From Flavobacteriales bacterium (lineage in GTDB: Bacteria; Bacteroidota; Bacteroidia; Flavobacteriales; BACL11), in the NCBI GenBank assembly GCA_014381465.1, contig JACNLP010000054.1:1-57693 (forward strand): a stretch of 57,693 nt of DNA. The letters run 5' to 3'. The position numbers and the translations under genes were made by a program. Below, piece after piece: positions 9,478-18,598 of this stretch (position 1 is its first letter; each line of letters starts with the position of its first letter). The notes below the pieces were generated by a model. The model saw only the letters and a list, made by a program, of their open reading frames with translations, did no database searches and was not told where the DNA came from.

Positions 9478-10506
9478 ATGAAAAAAATAGCAGTTTTCCT
9501 TATATTATTTAGTACACTTTTTACCGCTTGCGAAACCGATTTTGATGTAAATGCTTCTTGGAAGGAAGTTACGGTTGTATATGGCCTTCTAGATCAAAGT
9601 CAAGAGCAACAATACATAAAGATAAATAAAGCATTTTTAGGAGAAGGAAATGCCTTGCAAATGGCTTCTATTTCTGATTCGGTTAACTATAATCCAGCTG
9701 ATTTGGAAGTAAAAATAATAAAAGTGAAAGATGGCTCTTTTGGAAGTGTTATAGCACTCGATACTATTGATTTAGATACTACATTAATTATTAAAGATGA
9801 TGGACTTTTTGCTACTGATGAAAATATAATTTACACTACTCCAAGTAATTTCTTTCTTACAAATAATGCTGATGAAAAGGATTATATCCTATCAATAGTA
9901 AATAAAAAATCAGGACAAAAGGTGTGGGCAAAAACTAACTTAATTCACGAACTAATGCTTGATATTCCAGGAAATAAACCAATGGGATTTTATGCAGAGG
10001 TTCCAAATCCTCCTGTTTCTCCACTTGAAAAAACTTCAACTACAGTAAAATGGTATCATTCTAAAAATGGAAAAATTTACCAAATTATTGCACGAATTCA
10101 TTACAAAGATTATTTTAATGATGGTACAGTTTCTTCTATGTATTTAGATTGGCTACAACCACAAATTATTTTTGAGAATACTAATGAAATGCATTATACT
10201 TTCAAGGGAGATGCTTTTGTAAATACATTGGCAAATAACCTTACAGTTCCAGCTAATCTTAAGGAGAGGCGATTGATAGAAATGGAGTTGCTGTTTACTG
10301 TAGGAAGTGAAGATTTACAAACATATATTAGTGTAAATGAGCCATTTGAAGGTATTGTACAAGAACGACCAGTTTTTACTAATATTAATAATGGAATAGG
10401 GCTTTTCACTAGCCGATATAACAAATCACATATAATGGAATTCTCCAGTACTACTAAGGAAGGTATCGAATTCGATTTAGATTCCTTAGGTTTTGTAGAT
10501 CCGTAA
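9478..10506 (+). CDS. DUF4249-type lipoprotein
   Basis: The 342-residue protein has a lipoprotein signal peptide with lipobox FTAC (Cys18), so it should be anchored in the outer membrane. The following VTVVYGLLDQSQEQQYIKIN stretch is typical of DUF4249 proteins of Bacteroidota, often found near TonB-dependent receptors; no receptor gene is adjacent here. No catalytic motif is visible. Function unknown. The family call is from sequence memory, not a search. Confidence 0.7.
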   Translation: MKKIAVFLILFSTLFTACETDFDVNASWKEVTVVYGLLDQSQEQQYIKINKAFLGEGNALQMASISDSVNYNPADLEVKIIKVKDGSFGSVIALDTIDLDTTLIIKDDGLFATDENIIYTTPSNFFLTNNADEKDYILSIVNKKSGQKVWAKTNLIHELMLDIPGNKPMGFYAEVPNPPVSPLEKTSTTVKWYHSKNGKIYQIIARIHYKDYFNDGTVSSMYLDWLQPQIIFENTNEMHYTFKGDAFVNTLANNLTVPANLKERRLIEMELLFTVGSEDLQTYISVNEPFEGIVQERPVFTNINNGIGLFTSRYNKSHIMEFSSTTKEGIEFDLDSLGFVDP

Positions 10507-10516
10507 ACTGACTATC

Positions 10517-10570
10517 TGTCAGTAATTTTGTCACTGTTTTTCTTTTTTCTGCTTTTGGCACACTAATTGC
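10517..10570 (+). promoter_or_regulatory. Candidate sigma-54 promoter and upstream TGTCA repeats of dnaK
   Basis: TGGCACACTAATTGC at 10556-10570 matches the sigma-54 -24/-12 pattern exactly in its invariant part: GG, ten bases, GC. Two direct TGTCA repeats (10517-10521 and 10529-10533, 12 bases apart) lie just upstream and could bind an activator. The expected start of transcription, about 12 bases after the GC, leaves a leader of about 45 bases before the dnaK ATG. Confidence 0.55.
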
Positions 10571-10627
10571 CATTTAATAAAAGCGAACAACAAACACAAT
10601 TATTTATTAACTATAAAAATTAAAAAA

Positions 10628-12532
10628 ATGAGTAAAATTATTGGAATCGATTTAGGAACAACCAACTCTTGCGTATCTGTAATGGAAGGTAATGAGGCGG
10701 TTATTATTCCTAACAGTGAAGGGAACAGAACAACCCCTTCAGTTGTAGCCTTTATTGATGGAGGCGAAAGAAAAATTGGCGATCCTGCCAAACGACAAGC
10801 AATTACTAACCCTGAAAAAACCATCTTTTCTATTAAAAGATTTATGGGAGAAAGTTTTGCAAAAGTGAAAAAGGAAATTGCAAGAGTGCCTTATAAAGTG
10901 GTGAAAGGAGATAATAATACTCCAAGAGTTGAAATTGAAGACAGAAAATATACACCACAAGAAATTTCTGCAATGATTTTGCAGAAAATGAAAAAAACTG
11001 CTGAGGACTATTTAGGAACAACAGTCACAGAAGCAGTTGTAACTGTGCCAGCATATTTTAATGATGCACAAAGGCAAGCAACCAAAGAAGCAGGGGAAAT
11101 TGCTGGACTTACAGTGAAGAGAATCATCAATGAGCCAACAGCAGCAGCACTTGCTTACGGACTTGATAAATCGGACAAGGACAGAACCATTGCAGTATTT
11201 GATTTGGGAGGAGGTACTTTTGATATTTCTATTCTGGAACTTGGTGATGGAGTGTTTGAAGTAAAATCAACAAATGGAGATACGCATCTTGGTGGTGATG
11301 ATTTTGACCAAGTAATTATTGATTGGTTGGTAGAGGAATTCAAAAAGGATGAGAACATGGATTTGAGAGAGGATCCTATGGCATTACAAAGATTAAAAGA
11401 AGCAGCCGAAAAAGCAAAGATTGAGCTTTCTTCTTCTTCAAAAACAGAAATCAACTTGCCTTATGTTACTGCTACCTCATCAGGACCAAAGCACCTTGTA
11501 AGAAACCTTACAAAAGCACAATTTGAGCAACTAGCAGATAAGTTAATTCAAGCAACTCTTACACCATGTAAAATGGCAATGAAGGATGCAGGATTGAAGC
11601 CATCTGATATTGATGAGGTGATTTTAGTTGGAGGTTCAACCAGAATTCCAGCAATCCAAAAAATAGTAAAAGATTATTTTGGAAAAGAGCCATCAAAAGG
11701 AGTAAACCCAGATGAGGTAGTTGCACTTGGTGCTGCTATTCAAGGTGGTGTTTTAACTGGTGATGTGAAAGATGTTCTTTTATTAGATGTTACACCACTT
11801 TCCTTAGGAATTGAAACTATGGGAAATGTAATGACAAAACTAATTGAGTCCAACACTACTATTCCAACCAAAAAATCAGAGGTTTTCTCTACTGCTGCTG
11901 ATAATCAGCCAGCTGTTGATATCCATGTTTTACAAGGGGAAAGACCAATGTCTGCTGATAATAAATCAATTGGAAGATTTCAACTTTCTGATATTCCACC
12001 AGCACAAAGAGGTGTACCGCAAATTGAAGTAACTTTTGATATAGATGCTAATGGTATTTTGAATGTTACAGCTAAAGATAAAGCAACAGGAAAAGAGCAA
12101 AACATTAAGATTGAAGCATCATCAGGATTGTCGGATGAGGAAATCGAAAAGATGAAAAAAGAAGCAGAAGCCAATGCAGATGCTGATAGCAAAGTAAAAG
12201 AAACAGCTGATAAAATTAATGCTGCTGATGGTATGATTTTCCAAACAGAAAAGCAATTGAAAGAATTTGGTGAGAAATTATCAGATGATAAAAAGAAGCC
12301 AATTGAAGATGCTTTAGCGGAACTTAAAAAAGCCCACGAAAGCAAAGATTTAGATGCAATTGATACTGCAATGGAGCAGATAAATACAGCTTGGACGGCT
12401 GCTTCTGAGGAAATGTATAAAGATTCTCAAGAAGCTGGTGCAAACCCTACCAATGGAGCAGAAACTTCTGAAAATACTGCTGATGATGTAACAGATGTTG
12501 AATTTGAAGAAGTAAATGATGACGACAAATAA
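10628..12532 (+). CDS. dnaK: Chaperone DnaK (Hsp70)
   Basis: The 634-residue ATP-dependent chaperone binds exposed hydrophobic segments of client proteins in the cytoplasm with DnaJ and GrpE. All nucleotide-binding signatures are present: [17 protein letters not shown] at the start, [15 protein letters not shown] near residue 195, and [14 protein letters not shown] near residue 335. The substrate-binding domain and lid follow, with a linker [16 protein letters not shown] near residue 385. The C-terminal tail is acidic ([12 protein letters not shown]), as usual. No dnaJ or grpE is adjacent. A candidate sigma-54 promoter lies upstream and a terminator follows. Confidence 0.98.
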   Translation: MSKIIGIDLGTTNSCVSVMEGNEAVIIPNSEGNRTTPSVVAFIDGGERKIGDPAKRQAITNPEKTIFSIKRFMGESFAKVKKEIARVPYKVVKGDNNTPRVEIEDRKYTPQEISAMILQKMKKTAEDYLGTTVTEAVVTVPAYFNDAQRQATKEAGEIAGLTVKRIINEPTAAALAYGLDKSDKDRTIAVFDLGGGTFDISILELGDGVFEVKSTNGDTHLGGDDFDQVIIDWLVEEFKKDENMDLREDPMALQRLKEAAEKAKIELSSSSKTEINLPYVTATSSGPKHLVRNLTKAQFEQLADKLIQATLTPCKMAMKDAGLKPSDIDEVILVGGSTRIPAIQKIVKDYFGKEPSKGVNPDEVVALGAAIQGGVLTGDVKDVLLLDVTPLSLGIETMGNVMTKLIESNTTIPTKKSEVFSTAADNQPAVDIHVLQGERPMSADNKSIGRFQLSDIPPAQRGVPQIEVTFDIDANGILNVTAKDKATGKEQNIKIEASSGLSDEEIEKMKKEAEANADADSKVKETADKINAADGMIFQTEKQLKEFGEKLSDDKKKPIEDALAELKKAHESKDLDAIDTAMEQINTAWTAASEEMYKDSQEAGANPTNGAETSENTADDVTDVEFEEVNDDDK

Positions 12533-12558
12533 TATTTGTTTCTCATAATACAATGTTA

Positions 12559-12592
12559 AAGAAGCCTCACATTTTGTGGGGTTTCTTTTTTA
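12559..12592 (+). terminator. Terminator after dnaK
   Basis: AAGAAGCCTCACA (12559-12571) pairs with TGTGGGGTTTCTT (12575-12587) with two G-T wobbles, followed by a T-run. Confidence 0.8.
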
Positions 12593-12613
12593 TATTTGCA
12601 GAAAAAATAAAAG

Positions 12614-13825
12614 ATGGTAACCTCACAAGATTATATTGCATTAGAAGATAAGTATGGAGCGCACAACTATCACCCACTTCCAGTAGTATTAGCGAAAGGA
12701 GAAGGAGTATTTGTGTGGGATGTAGAAGGAAAAAGATATTACGATTTTTTATCTTCTTATTCTGCAGTAAATCAAGGGCATTGTCATCCTAAAATTGTGG
12801 ATGCGCTTAAGCAACAAGCTGATGTTTTAACCTTAACTTCTCGTGCTTTTTATAACGATACTTTAGGAGAGTATGAAAAATACATTACCGATTATTTTGG
12901 TTTTGATAAGGTATTGCCAATGAATACTGGTGCTGAGGCAGTAGAAACAGCACTTAAGTTATGTAGAAAATGGGCTTATCAAAAGAAAGGACTTACTCCT
13001 GATTCTGCAAAAATTATTGTTTGTGATGGAAATTTCCATGGGCGTACAACTACCATTATTTCTTTTAGTAACGACCCAGATGCAAGAAAAGAATTCGGAC
13101 CATATACTCCAGGATTTATTAATATTCCTTATAACGATTTGGATGCACTTAAAGAAGCTTTAAAAGACCCAAATATTGCAGGGTTTATGGTAGAGCCAAT
13201 ACAAGGGGAAGCAGGTGTTTTTGTTCCAGATGAAGGGTATTTGAAAGGTGCGCAAGCTTTGTGTAAAGAAGCAGGAGTTTTATTTATTGCTGATGAAGTG
13301 CAAACAGGAATTGCTAGAACGGGTCAGTTGTTAGCGGTAGATCATGAAGATGTAAAGCCGGATATTTTAATTTTAGGTAAAGCAATTTCAGGTGGAGTAT
13401 TTCCAGTTTCTGCAGTATTAGCGGATGACCAGGTGATGATGTGTATCAAGCCTGGTGAGCATGGTTCTACTTTTGGAGGAAATCCTTTGGCAAACAAAGT
13501 TGCAATTGCAGCTTTAGAGGTGGTAAAAGAGGAAAAATTAGCTGAAAATGCAGAGCGTTTAGGAAAAATATTGAGAGATGAATTAGCTAATTTTGATAAC
13601 GATATGATTACTTTGGTAAGAGGGAAAGGATTACTAAATGCCATTGTTATAAAACCTAAAAACGGAAAAGAAGCTTGGGATGTTTGTTTGAAGTTAAGAG
13701 ATAACGGATTGTTAGCCAAGCCAACTCATGGAGATATTATTCGTTTTGCGCCTCCTTTGGTAATTACAAAGGAGCAATTAATGGACTGTATTGCAATTAT
13801 TCAGAACACAATTCTTTCATTTTAA
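12614..13825 (+). CDS. rocD: Ornithine--oxo-acid transaminase
   Basis: The 403-residue PLP enzyme converts L-ornithine and 2-oxoglutarate to glutamate semialdehyde and glutamate, linking arginine breakdown to proline. Sequence landmarks are [19 protein letters not shown], the diagnostic [10 protein letters not shown]-like stretch ([15 protein letters not shown]), [21 protein letters not shown] and the PLP lysine in [15 protein letters not shown]. These fit RocD better than ArgD or GabT. A TATATTTG -7 box at 12591-12598 gives it its own promoter behind the dnaK terminator. Confidence 0.94.
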   Translation: MVTSQDYIALEDKYGAHNYHPLPVVLAKGEGVFVWDVEGKRYYDFLSSYSAVNQGHCHPKIVDALKQQADVLTLTSRAFYNDTLGEYEKYITDYFGFDKVLPMNTGAEAVETALKLCRKWAYQKKGLTPDSAKIIVCDGNFHGRTTTIISFSNDPDARKEFGPYTPGFINIPYNDLDALKEALKDPNIAGFMVEPIQGEAGVFVPDEGYLKGAQALCKEAGVLFIADEVQTGIARTGQLLAVDHEDVKPDILILGKAISGGVFPVSAVLADDQVMMCIKPGEHGSTFGGNPLANKVAIAALEVVKEEKLAENAERLGKILRDELANFDNDMITLVRGKGLLNAIVIKPKNGKEAWDVCLKLRDNGLLAKPTHGDIIRFAPPLVITKEQLMDCIAIIQNTILSF

Positions 13826-13838
13826 TATTCTATAAAAC

Positions 13839-14036
13839 ATGTCTCTAAGAAGCTTTTTTAAAATAAAATTTATAAGCCATTATGTTACTGTATTTAAAAA
13901 AGATGGTTTAAAGGGTATTTTAAAGGAAGGTGGATGGAAAGTGTTATTTTATTTTTTTATGTTTTATTTGATAAGAGATACTATTCTTTATATTGTAATT
14001 CCATACTTTTTTGTAAAAGGAGTGCTTCCTAAATAA
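13839..14036 (+). CDS. Small membrane protein of unknown function
   Basis: The 65-residue product has a basic N-terminus and one long hydrophobic stretch (about residues 36-60, VLFYFFMFYLIRDTILYIV) that should cross the inner membrane. The segment GLKGILKEGGWKVLFYFFM looks amphipathic before the helix. It starts 13 bases after the rocD stop and may be co-transcribed with it. I do not recognise the family. Confidence 0.6.
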   Translation: MSLRSFFKIKFISHYVTVFKKDGLKGILKEGGWKVLFYFFMFYLIRDTILYIVIPYFFVKGVLPK

Positions 14037-14083
14037 ACTATGAATTAATTTTAAATTAATGCTAATTATTCTATCTTTCTAAA

Positions 14084-14692
14084 GTGAGAAAAAAACACTG
14101 GGAAAATATTTATGCTACTAAAGGAATGCAAGAAGTTAGTTGGTATCAGCAGTCACCAAAAACTTCTTTGGAGTTAATTACTAAAGTTGCTCCAAACAGG
14201 AAAGCTTCTATAATTGATGTAGGCGGAGGAGATGGTTTTTTGGTAGATGAATTATTGAAATTAGGATATACCAATATTACGGTTTTAGATATTTCAGAAA
14301 ATGCGATAAATAAAGCTAAAAAACGCCTTGGAAAAATAGCTGAACAGATAAGATGGGTTATTTCTGACATCACAGAATTTTCTCCTAATCAGCAATATGA
14401 TGTTTGGCATGATAGGGCAGTTTTTCATTTTTTAACAAACAAAAAGGATGTTGAAAAATATAAAGATTTAGTAGCTGAAAATATTAGTAAAAAAGAACAT
14501 TTTATTTTAGCAACCTTTTCTGATAGCGGACCTAACAAATGTAGTGGCTTAGATATTTGTAAATATTCTGAAAAACAGTTGAAAGATACTTTTGCTGAAA
14601 AATTTAAGGTTTTAGATTCTTTTACAAAGAATCATAATACCCCATTTGGAACAAAACAGAACTTTACTTTTATGCTGTTTAGTAAAATATGA
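14084..14692 (+). CDS. Class I SAM-dependent methyltransferase
   Basis: The 202-residue protein begins with GTG and reads MRKKHWENIYATKGMQEVSW. Motif I for SAM binding is IIDVGGGDGFLVDELL near residue 40, with the acidic motif II residue in ITVLDIS and the post-motif WHDRAVFHFLT near residue 108. This HDRAVFHFL signature marks a widespread bacterial group of small methyltransferases whose substrates are unknown. No signal peptide; cytoplasmic. Confidence 0.85.
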   Translation: MRKKHWENIYATKGMQEVSWYQQSPKTSLELITKVAPNRKASIIDVGGGDGFLVDELLKLGYTNITVLDISENAINKAKKRLGKIAEQIRWVISDITEFSPNQQYDVWHDRAVFHFLTNKKDVEKYKDLVAENISKKEHFILATFSDSGPNKCSGLDICKYSEKQLKDTFAEKFKVLDSFTKNHNTPFGTKQNFTFMLFSKI

Positions 14693-14741
14693 ATGCGTAA
14701 GATTTTTGAATATCTGTTTTTTTTAGTTTCAATTAGTTTTG

Positions 14742-14749
14742 TATGTTTG
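14742..14749 (+). promoter_or_regulatory. -7 promoter element of the copper/redox cluster
   Basis: TATGTTTG matches the Bacteroidota TAnnTTTG box. Its position just before ATG 14761 argues that the upstream in-frame ATG at 14743 is inside the promoter and is not the start. No clear -33 TTTG was found at the standard distance. Confidence 0.5.
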
Positions 14750-14760
14750 CACCATCAAAA

Positions 14761-15210
14761 ATGAATAAAAGATTCAAATATATAATTGTATTATGTTTTA
14801 CTGCCTTCACATTGTTTGTTTCGGTAGGAATTAATGTTAATAAAATGCAGTGCGAAAAAGGTGCTAGGATCTTTGTGGGAATAGAATCACCTGATTGTAA
14901 GACAGAAAAACAAATCATTTGTCCTAAACAAATTACTAAAGAAAAGTGCTGTAAGAAAAAGCAAGAAACCGAAAAAAAACCAAAAGGAGATTGTAAAAAA
15001 AGATCTACACTTTTACAATTTGATTTTATCACTCAAGAATGTAAATGCAGTGAGGTTTTGGATTTTTCTGTTTCTCAACCGTTTTTAACAATATTATACG
15101 ATTATTATCAGAATTTTGAATCTGATATATATTATACCCTCCATTATGCTGATGCACCGCCTCTGGTGAAAAAGCCCATATTGTCCCAATTACAGTCCTT
15201 TCTTTTATAG
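14761..15210 (+). CDS. Cys-rich HYC_CC_PP-like exported protein (first copy)
   Basis: The product is 149 residues from ATG 14761. It has an N-terminal hydrophobic signal or anchor (IIVLCFTAFTLFVSVGINV) followed by NKMQCEKG, a double-Cys site KCCKKK, a Lys-rich run, a KCS site and a DAPPLVKK motif. The spacing of a first Cys, a CC pair and a PP motif matches the HYC_CC_PP family of Bacteroidota, here with KMQC instead of HYC. Such small Cys-rich proteins often sit before TonB receptors and are suspected metal handlers. It ends in QSFLL exactly like its paralogue at 20943. It opens the co-directional cluster and lies before the multicopper oxidase. Confidence 0.65.
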   Translation: MNKRFKYIIVLCFTAFTLFVSVGINVNKMQCEKGARIFVGIESPDCKTEKQIICPKQITKEKCCKKKQETEKKPKGDCKKRSTLLQFDFITQECKCSEVLDFSVSQPFLTILYDYYQNFESDIYYTLHYADAPPLVKKPILSQLQSFLL

Positions 15211-15239
15211 GATTTAGATTTTTTGTTTCTTGATTTTGC

Positions 15240-15268
15240 TTGGTAATATTTGTTACTGGCAATACCAA
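15240..15268 (+). promoter_or_regulatory. Inverted repeat upstream of the multicopper oxidase gene
   Basis: TTGGTA (15240-15245) and TACCAA (15263-15268) form inverted arms 17 bases apart, with a GTAATATTTGTTAC near-palindrome inside (15243-15256). It could be an operator, but no regulator is known from the window. Confidence 0.3.
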
Positions 15269-15308
15269 TGATTTTAACACACTAAAAAACAATCTAAAAC
15301 TTATAAAA

Positions 15309-17021
15309 ATGAAAAAAATCTTAAAAATTGCAATAGTGCTGATTGCAACAAACAGTTTAACAGCACAAAACCCATTAATTGTTCCACCAACAATGAGTGG
15401 AACAACATTTAACATTACAATTGCAGAAGATTCAATGGAATTTTTCCCTGGACATTTTACAAAAACTTGGGGCATGAGTTTTCCAATTCTTGGTCCAACC
15501 TTAATAATGCAAAAAGGAGATGTAGTAACTGTAAATTTTGATAATCAGCTCTCTAAAACTACTACTATGCATTGGCATGGGGTTCATCTTCCGTCAATAA
15601 TGGATGGCGGACCTCATACAGTTATCCCGGCAGGAGGAACATGGAGTCCTACCTGGACTGTAATGGATAAAGCGGCAACCTATTGGTATCATCCTCATTT
15701 ACATCATAAAACTTATGAACATGTAATGAAAGGATTAGCAGGATTCGTTATAGTAAAAGATGATGATGAAGCTGTGCTTGATTTGCCAAGAACTTATGGA
15801 ATAGATGACATTCCTGTTGCATTACAAACTAAAGTAATGGATGCAAATTATCAGATTGATGATAATGAAGCAAATGCTGCTATGGATACGCTTCTACTTG
15901 TGAATGCGACAAGAGATGCTTATTTTGATGCTCCTGCTCAAGTAGTAAGGTTACGACTTTTAGATGGATCCTTGGAACGCTCTTATAATATAGGGCTTAG
16001 TAATAATGCTAACTTTTTTGTAATTGCTTCTGATGGAGGCTTGTTAAATGCTCCTGTTGCTCTTAATCGATTACTAATGAGCCCTGGCGAGAGATATGAA
16101 ATATTAATTGATTTAACAAACATGCAAAACGACACCATTCAATTAATAAATTACGGAACAGGAATTCCTAGTGGTGTGTATGGAACTGATCCGGCAAATC
16201 TTGGAGGAATGGGGCAAGTTCAACCGATTCCATTTTATTCTTCTAATCCATTAAATGGAGCGGACTTCCCTTTACTTACTTTAAATATTGGAGCTCCTAC
16301 AGCTAATGCCGTTACTAGCATTCCAGCTACTTTGGTGAATGTTACACAATGGAGCCAAGCAAATGTGGATGAAAATCGACAGCTTGATTTTTCTGTAGCT
16401 GGCGGTATGGGAGGCCCTACTGGTTTAACCGGTCCTTTCCTTATCAATAATGCTCCTTTTGATATGAATGTAATTAATTATCAGATACCTATTAATAATG
16501 TAGAAATATGGACACTTAATAATCAATCTATGATATCTCATCCTTTTCATATACATGATGTGCAGTTTAATATTTTAGAGATAAATGGAGTGCCTCCACC
16601 AGCACACATGCAAGGTTGGAAAGATATGGTTTTGGTGCCTGCATTTATGGGTAGTGCAAAATTCATTACAAAGTTTGAAGATTTTACCGATCCTGTAACT
16701 CCTTGGATGTATCATTGCCATATTATTACACATGAAGATACCACAATGATGGGGCAGTTTACGGTAGTAGATGCTGTATCATCAGTTCAGCTAATAGAAA
16801 ATAATGCGTTTAGTATTTTTCCTAATCCTGCTAATTCTCACTTAAATATTGAGTTAAAAGATGTAATAAACCCGAAAGTAGAAATTAAGGACTTAACAGG
16901 TAAAATAATGTTTAAAGGAATTTTAAATAAGCAAACTTCTACAATTGATGTAAGTAAGCTTAGCAATGGAATTTATTTTATAAAAATTAATAATACTACA
17001 TCAAAATTTATTAAACAATAA
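15309..17021 (+). CDS. Multicopper oxidase with T9SS sorting domain
   Basis: The start is ATG 15309, which puts a normal signal peptide (cut after LTAQ, residue 20) at the N-terminus; an in-frame ATG at 15240 would bury it. All four copper-binding motifs are present: HWHGVHLP, WYHPHLHH, HPFHIHDVQF and HCHIITHEDTTMM, the last giving the type 1 site with Met as axial ligand. The 570-residue length fits a three-cupredoxin-domain CueO/laccase-like enzyme that oxidises substrates such as Cu(I), Fe(II) or phenols while reducing oxygen to water. The last 80 residues (FSIFPNPANSHLNI to SKFIKQ) are a type A T9SS signal, so it should be on the cell surface or outside, not periplasmic. A hairpin follows it. 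Confidence 0.93.
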   Translation: MKKILKIAIVLIATNSLTAQNPLIVPPTMSGTTFNITIAEDSMEFFPGHFTKTWGMSFPILGPTLIMQKGDVVTVNFDNQLSKTTTMHWHGVHLPSIMDGGPHTVIPAGGTWSPTWTVMDKAATYWYHPHLHHKTYEHVMKGLAGFVIVKDDDEAVLDLPRTYGIDDIPVALQTKVMDANYQIDDNEANAAMDTLLLVNATRDAYFDAPAQVVRLRLLDGSLERSYNIGLSNNANFFVIASDGGLLNAPVALNRLLMSPGERYEILIDLTNMQNDTIQLINYGTGIPSGVYGTDPANLGGMGQVQPIPFYSSNPLNGADFPLLTLNIGAPTANAVTSIPATLVNVTQWSQANVDENRQLDFSVAGGMGGPTGLTGPFLINNAPFDMNVINYQIPINNVEIWTLNNQSMISHPFHIHDVQFNILEINGVPPPAHMQGWKDMVLVPAFMGSAKFITKFEDFTDPVTPWMYHCHIITHEDTTMMGQFTVVDAVSSVQLIENNAFSIFPNPANSHLNIELKDVINPKVEIKDLTGKIMFKGILNKQTSTIDVSKLSNGIYFIKINNTTSKFIKQ

Positions 17022-17035
17022 TTTTAACTATTTTT

Positions 17036-17063
17036 ACACTCCCAAAATTTATTTTGGGAGTGT
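17036..17063 (+). terminator. Strong hairpin after the multicopper oxidase gene
   Basis: ACACTCCCAAAA (17036-17047), loop TTTA, TTTTGGGAGTGT (17052-17063): a perfect 12-base stem. The tail ATTATTTAAC is only partly T-rich, so it may act as a partial terminator or protect the 3' end of the upstream mRNA. Confidence 0.65.
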
Positions 17064-17099
17064 ATTATTTAACAAATACAAAATAAAACACGAATCAAC

Positions 17100-17729
17100 A
17101 TGAAAACAAATAAAAAATCAATTATTATGAGTAAAAAAACAATTTTAACATTAGCACTTGCTTTTGTAGGTACATTTGCAATGGCACAAAATCAATTTAT
17201 GACTTGGAGTCACAATGGAGGGCATACACCATCACAGTATTTAACTGTAGATTGTAATGAGCCATTTGAATTTCATAATGTAGGATTTCAAACTCACCCA
17301 GTTGCTGAGGGAGGGTTCGGTCCATCAACTGATCCGAATTTTTGGCCATCACAAAATTTAACATTAACTCCTGCTATGGGGGCATCTAATCCTATGATAG
17401 TAACTATTCCTACTGCAGGGACTTACAATTTTAAATGTGGATCGAATCCAACTAAACAAGCTTTATGGGGTCAAATTATGGTAACTGGTCCCGGGTGTGA
17501 AGGAGCAACTTCAGTTGAAGTAATTGAATCGGATAAATTTACTATTTACCCTAACCCTGCAACTGATGTATTAACTATTGAAGGATTGAATGGTGCTGCT
17601 GTGGTGTTTGATGTAAATGGTAAAAAAGTAATGAATGTAATGTCTGGAACTTTTGATATCTCAACTTTATCAAATGGAACTTATATTGTAAAAGCAGAGA
17701 GCTTTACAACTAACTTTATTAAAGAATAA
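17100..17729 (+). CDS. Cupredoxin-like T9SS protein
   Basis: The 209-residue protein has a signal peptide ending at AMAQ; the start may be ATG 17100 or ATG 17127 (MSKKTILTLAL), the latter giving a more usual length. Residues about 31-130 look like a plastocyanin/azurin beta-sandwich: a first ligand region with FHNVGFQTHPVAEGG and a second with TYNFKCGSNPTKQALWG. The Cys is present, but the His at +3 and Met at +8 of a classical type 1 site (C-x2-H-x4-M) are Asn and Ala. Copper binding is therefore uncertain. The C-terminal 75 residues (FTIYPNPATDVLTIEG onward) are a type A T9SS signal. It lies between the oxidase and the CPGC protein. Confidence 0.78.
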   Translation: MKTNKKSIIMSKKTILTLALAFVGTFAMAQNQFMTWSHNGGHTPSQYLTVDCNEPFEFHNVGFQTHPVAEGGFGPSTDPNFWPSQNLTLTPAMGASNPMIVTIPTAGTYNFKCGSNPTKQALWGQIMVTGPGCEGATSVEVIESDKFTIYPNPATDVLTIEGLNGAAVVFDVNGKKVMNVMSGTFDISTLSNGTYIVKAESFTTNFIKE

Positions 17730-17731
17730 TC

Positions 17732-18598
17732 ATGAAAAATATTTTAATTTTAGGTGTATTAATTGCTTCTGCAATTGCACAAATTTCGGCACAGACAATT
17801 ACAACTGAGAGTGGCTGGAAGAATGATTTTAATAGCTACCCAAACAGTTTAAGGGTGGTAATGACAAATGATCCTAGTTGCCCCGGCTGTTTGGAAATGG
17901 TAAGCAATCAGATTGCTATTTATGAGAATGTACATGGTTGTGGTTTAAACTCATCTATTCAATACTTTTTTAATTGGACAAAGGTATTTACAACTACAAC
18001 CTATTCTGATGCCCAAATAAGAGAAGGGCAATTTCAAGATCCAACATTACAAGGAAGGTATCATCATTATTATGATTCTACTCAAGTCATCTCTGATAAA
18101 ATACAAGATATGCTAGGGTTGGTTGATCCTTCTGGTGCAGGGGGTGTTTATACTGGGTGGCATACCCTACTTTTTTACGAACCAGGTATTACTTGGGGCA
18201 ATACTATTAATCCTCCTTTTCCTACTTTTTGGATGCACAAATTAGATACAATTTATAATGCCGATCCTTTGCTTTATTACGATTCGGCTACTGTTGCACT
18301 TAATTTTAATATTATTGCTTGTGCAGCAACCTCAGTAGATGAAACTTCTGCATTTGATAAATTCTCAATTTTTCCTATACCTTCTGATGGTAAAAATTTA
18401 AAGATTAGCATAAATGTAAATGGAAGAAATAATAGGCTTGTAATTGTAGATATAATGGATAGAATTATTTTTGATGAGAAGATAAATTCAGCAACTACTT
18501 TTGATTTGCCTGCAAAATTAAATTCTGGCACTTATATTGTTTCTTTTATTGAGGGTAATCATACTATTACATCACGAAAAATTGTAATCACTGAATAA
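17732..18598 (+). CDS. T9SS protein with a CPGC motif
   Basis: The 288-residue protein has a signal peptide (cut near ISAQ) and a C-terminal T9SS-type domain (FSIFPIPSDGKNLKI to KIVITE). Near residue 50 it reads MTNDPSCPGCLEMV, a CxxC site at the end of a predicted beta strand, as in thioredoxin-fold proteins, with further Cys in VHGCGL and IIACAA. The region with GVYTGWHTLLFYEPGITWG is also thioredoxin-like in character, but I do not recognise the family. It starts two bases after the cupredoxin-like gene and its stop overlaps the next ATG by one base. A thiol or metal-relay role is inference. Confidence 0.65.
   Translation: MKNILILGVLIASAIAQISAQTITTESGWKNDFNSYPNSLRVVMTNDPSCPGCLEMVSNQIAIYENVHGCGLNSSIQYFFNWTKVFTTTTYSDAQIREGQFQDPTLQGRYHHYYDSTQVISDKIQDMLGLVDPSGAGGVYTGWHTLLFYEPGITWGNTINPPFPTFWMHKLDTIYNADPLLYYDSATVALNFNIIACAATSVDETSAFDKFSIFPIPSDGKNLKISINVNGRNNRLVIVDIMDRIIFDEKINSATTFDLPAKLNSGTYIVSFIEGNHTITSRKIVITE

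Noticed and set aside
10600-12553. Several open frames antisense to dnaK
   Set aside because: Strong codon bias of dnaK produces shadow frames; none has a start context or family signal.
15240-15308. Upstream in-frame ATG for the multicopper oxidase
   Set aside because: It would put a 23-residue polar extension before a clear signal peptide, and part of it is an inverted-repeat region; ATG 15309 fits better.
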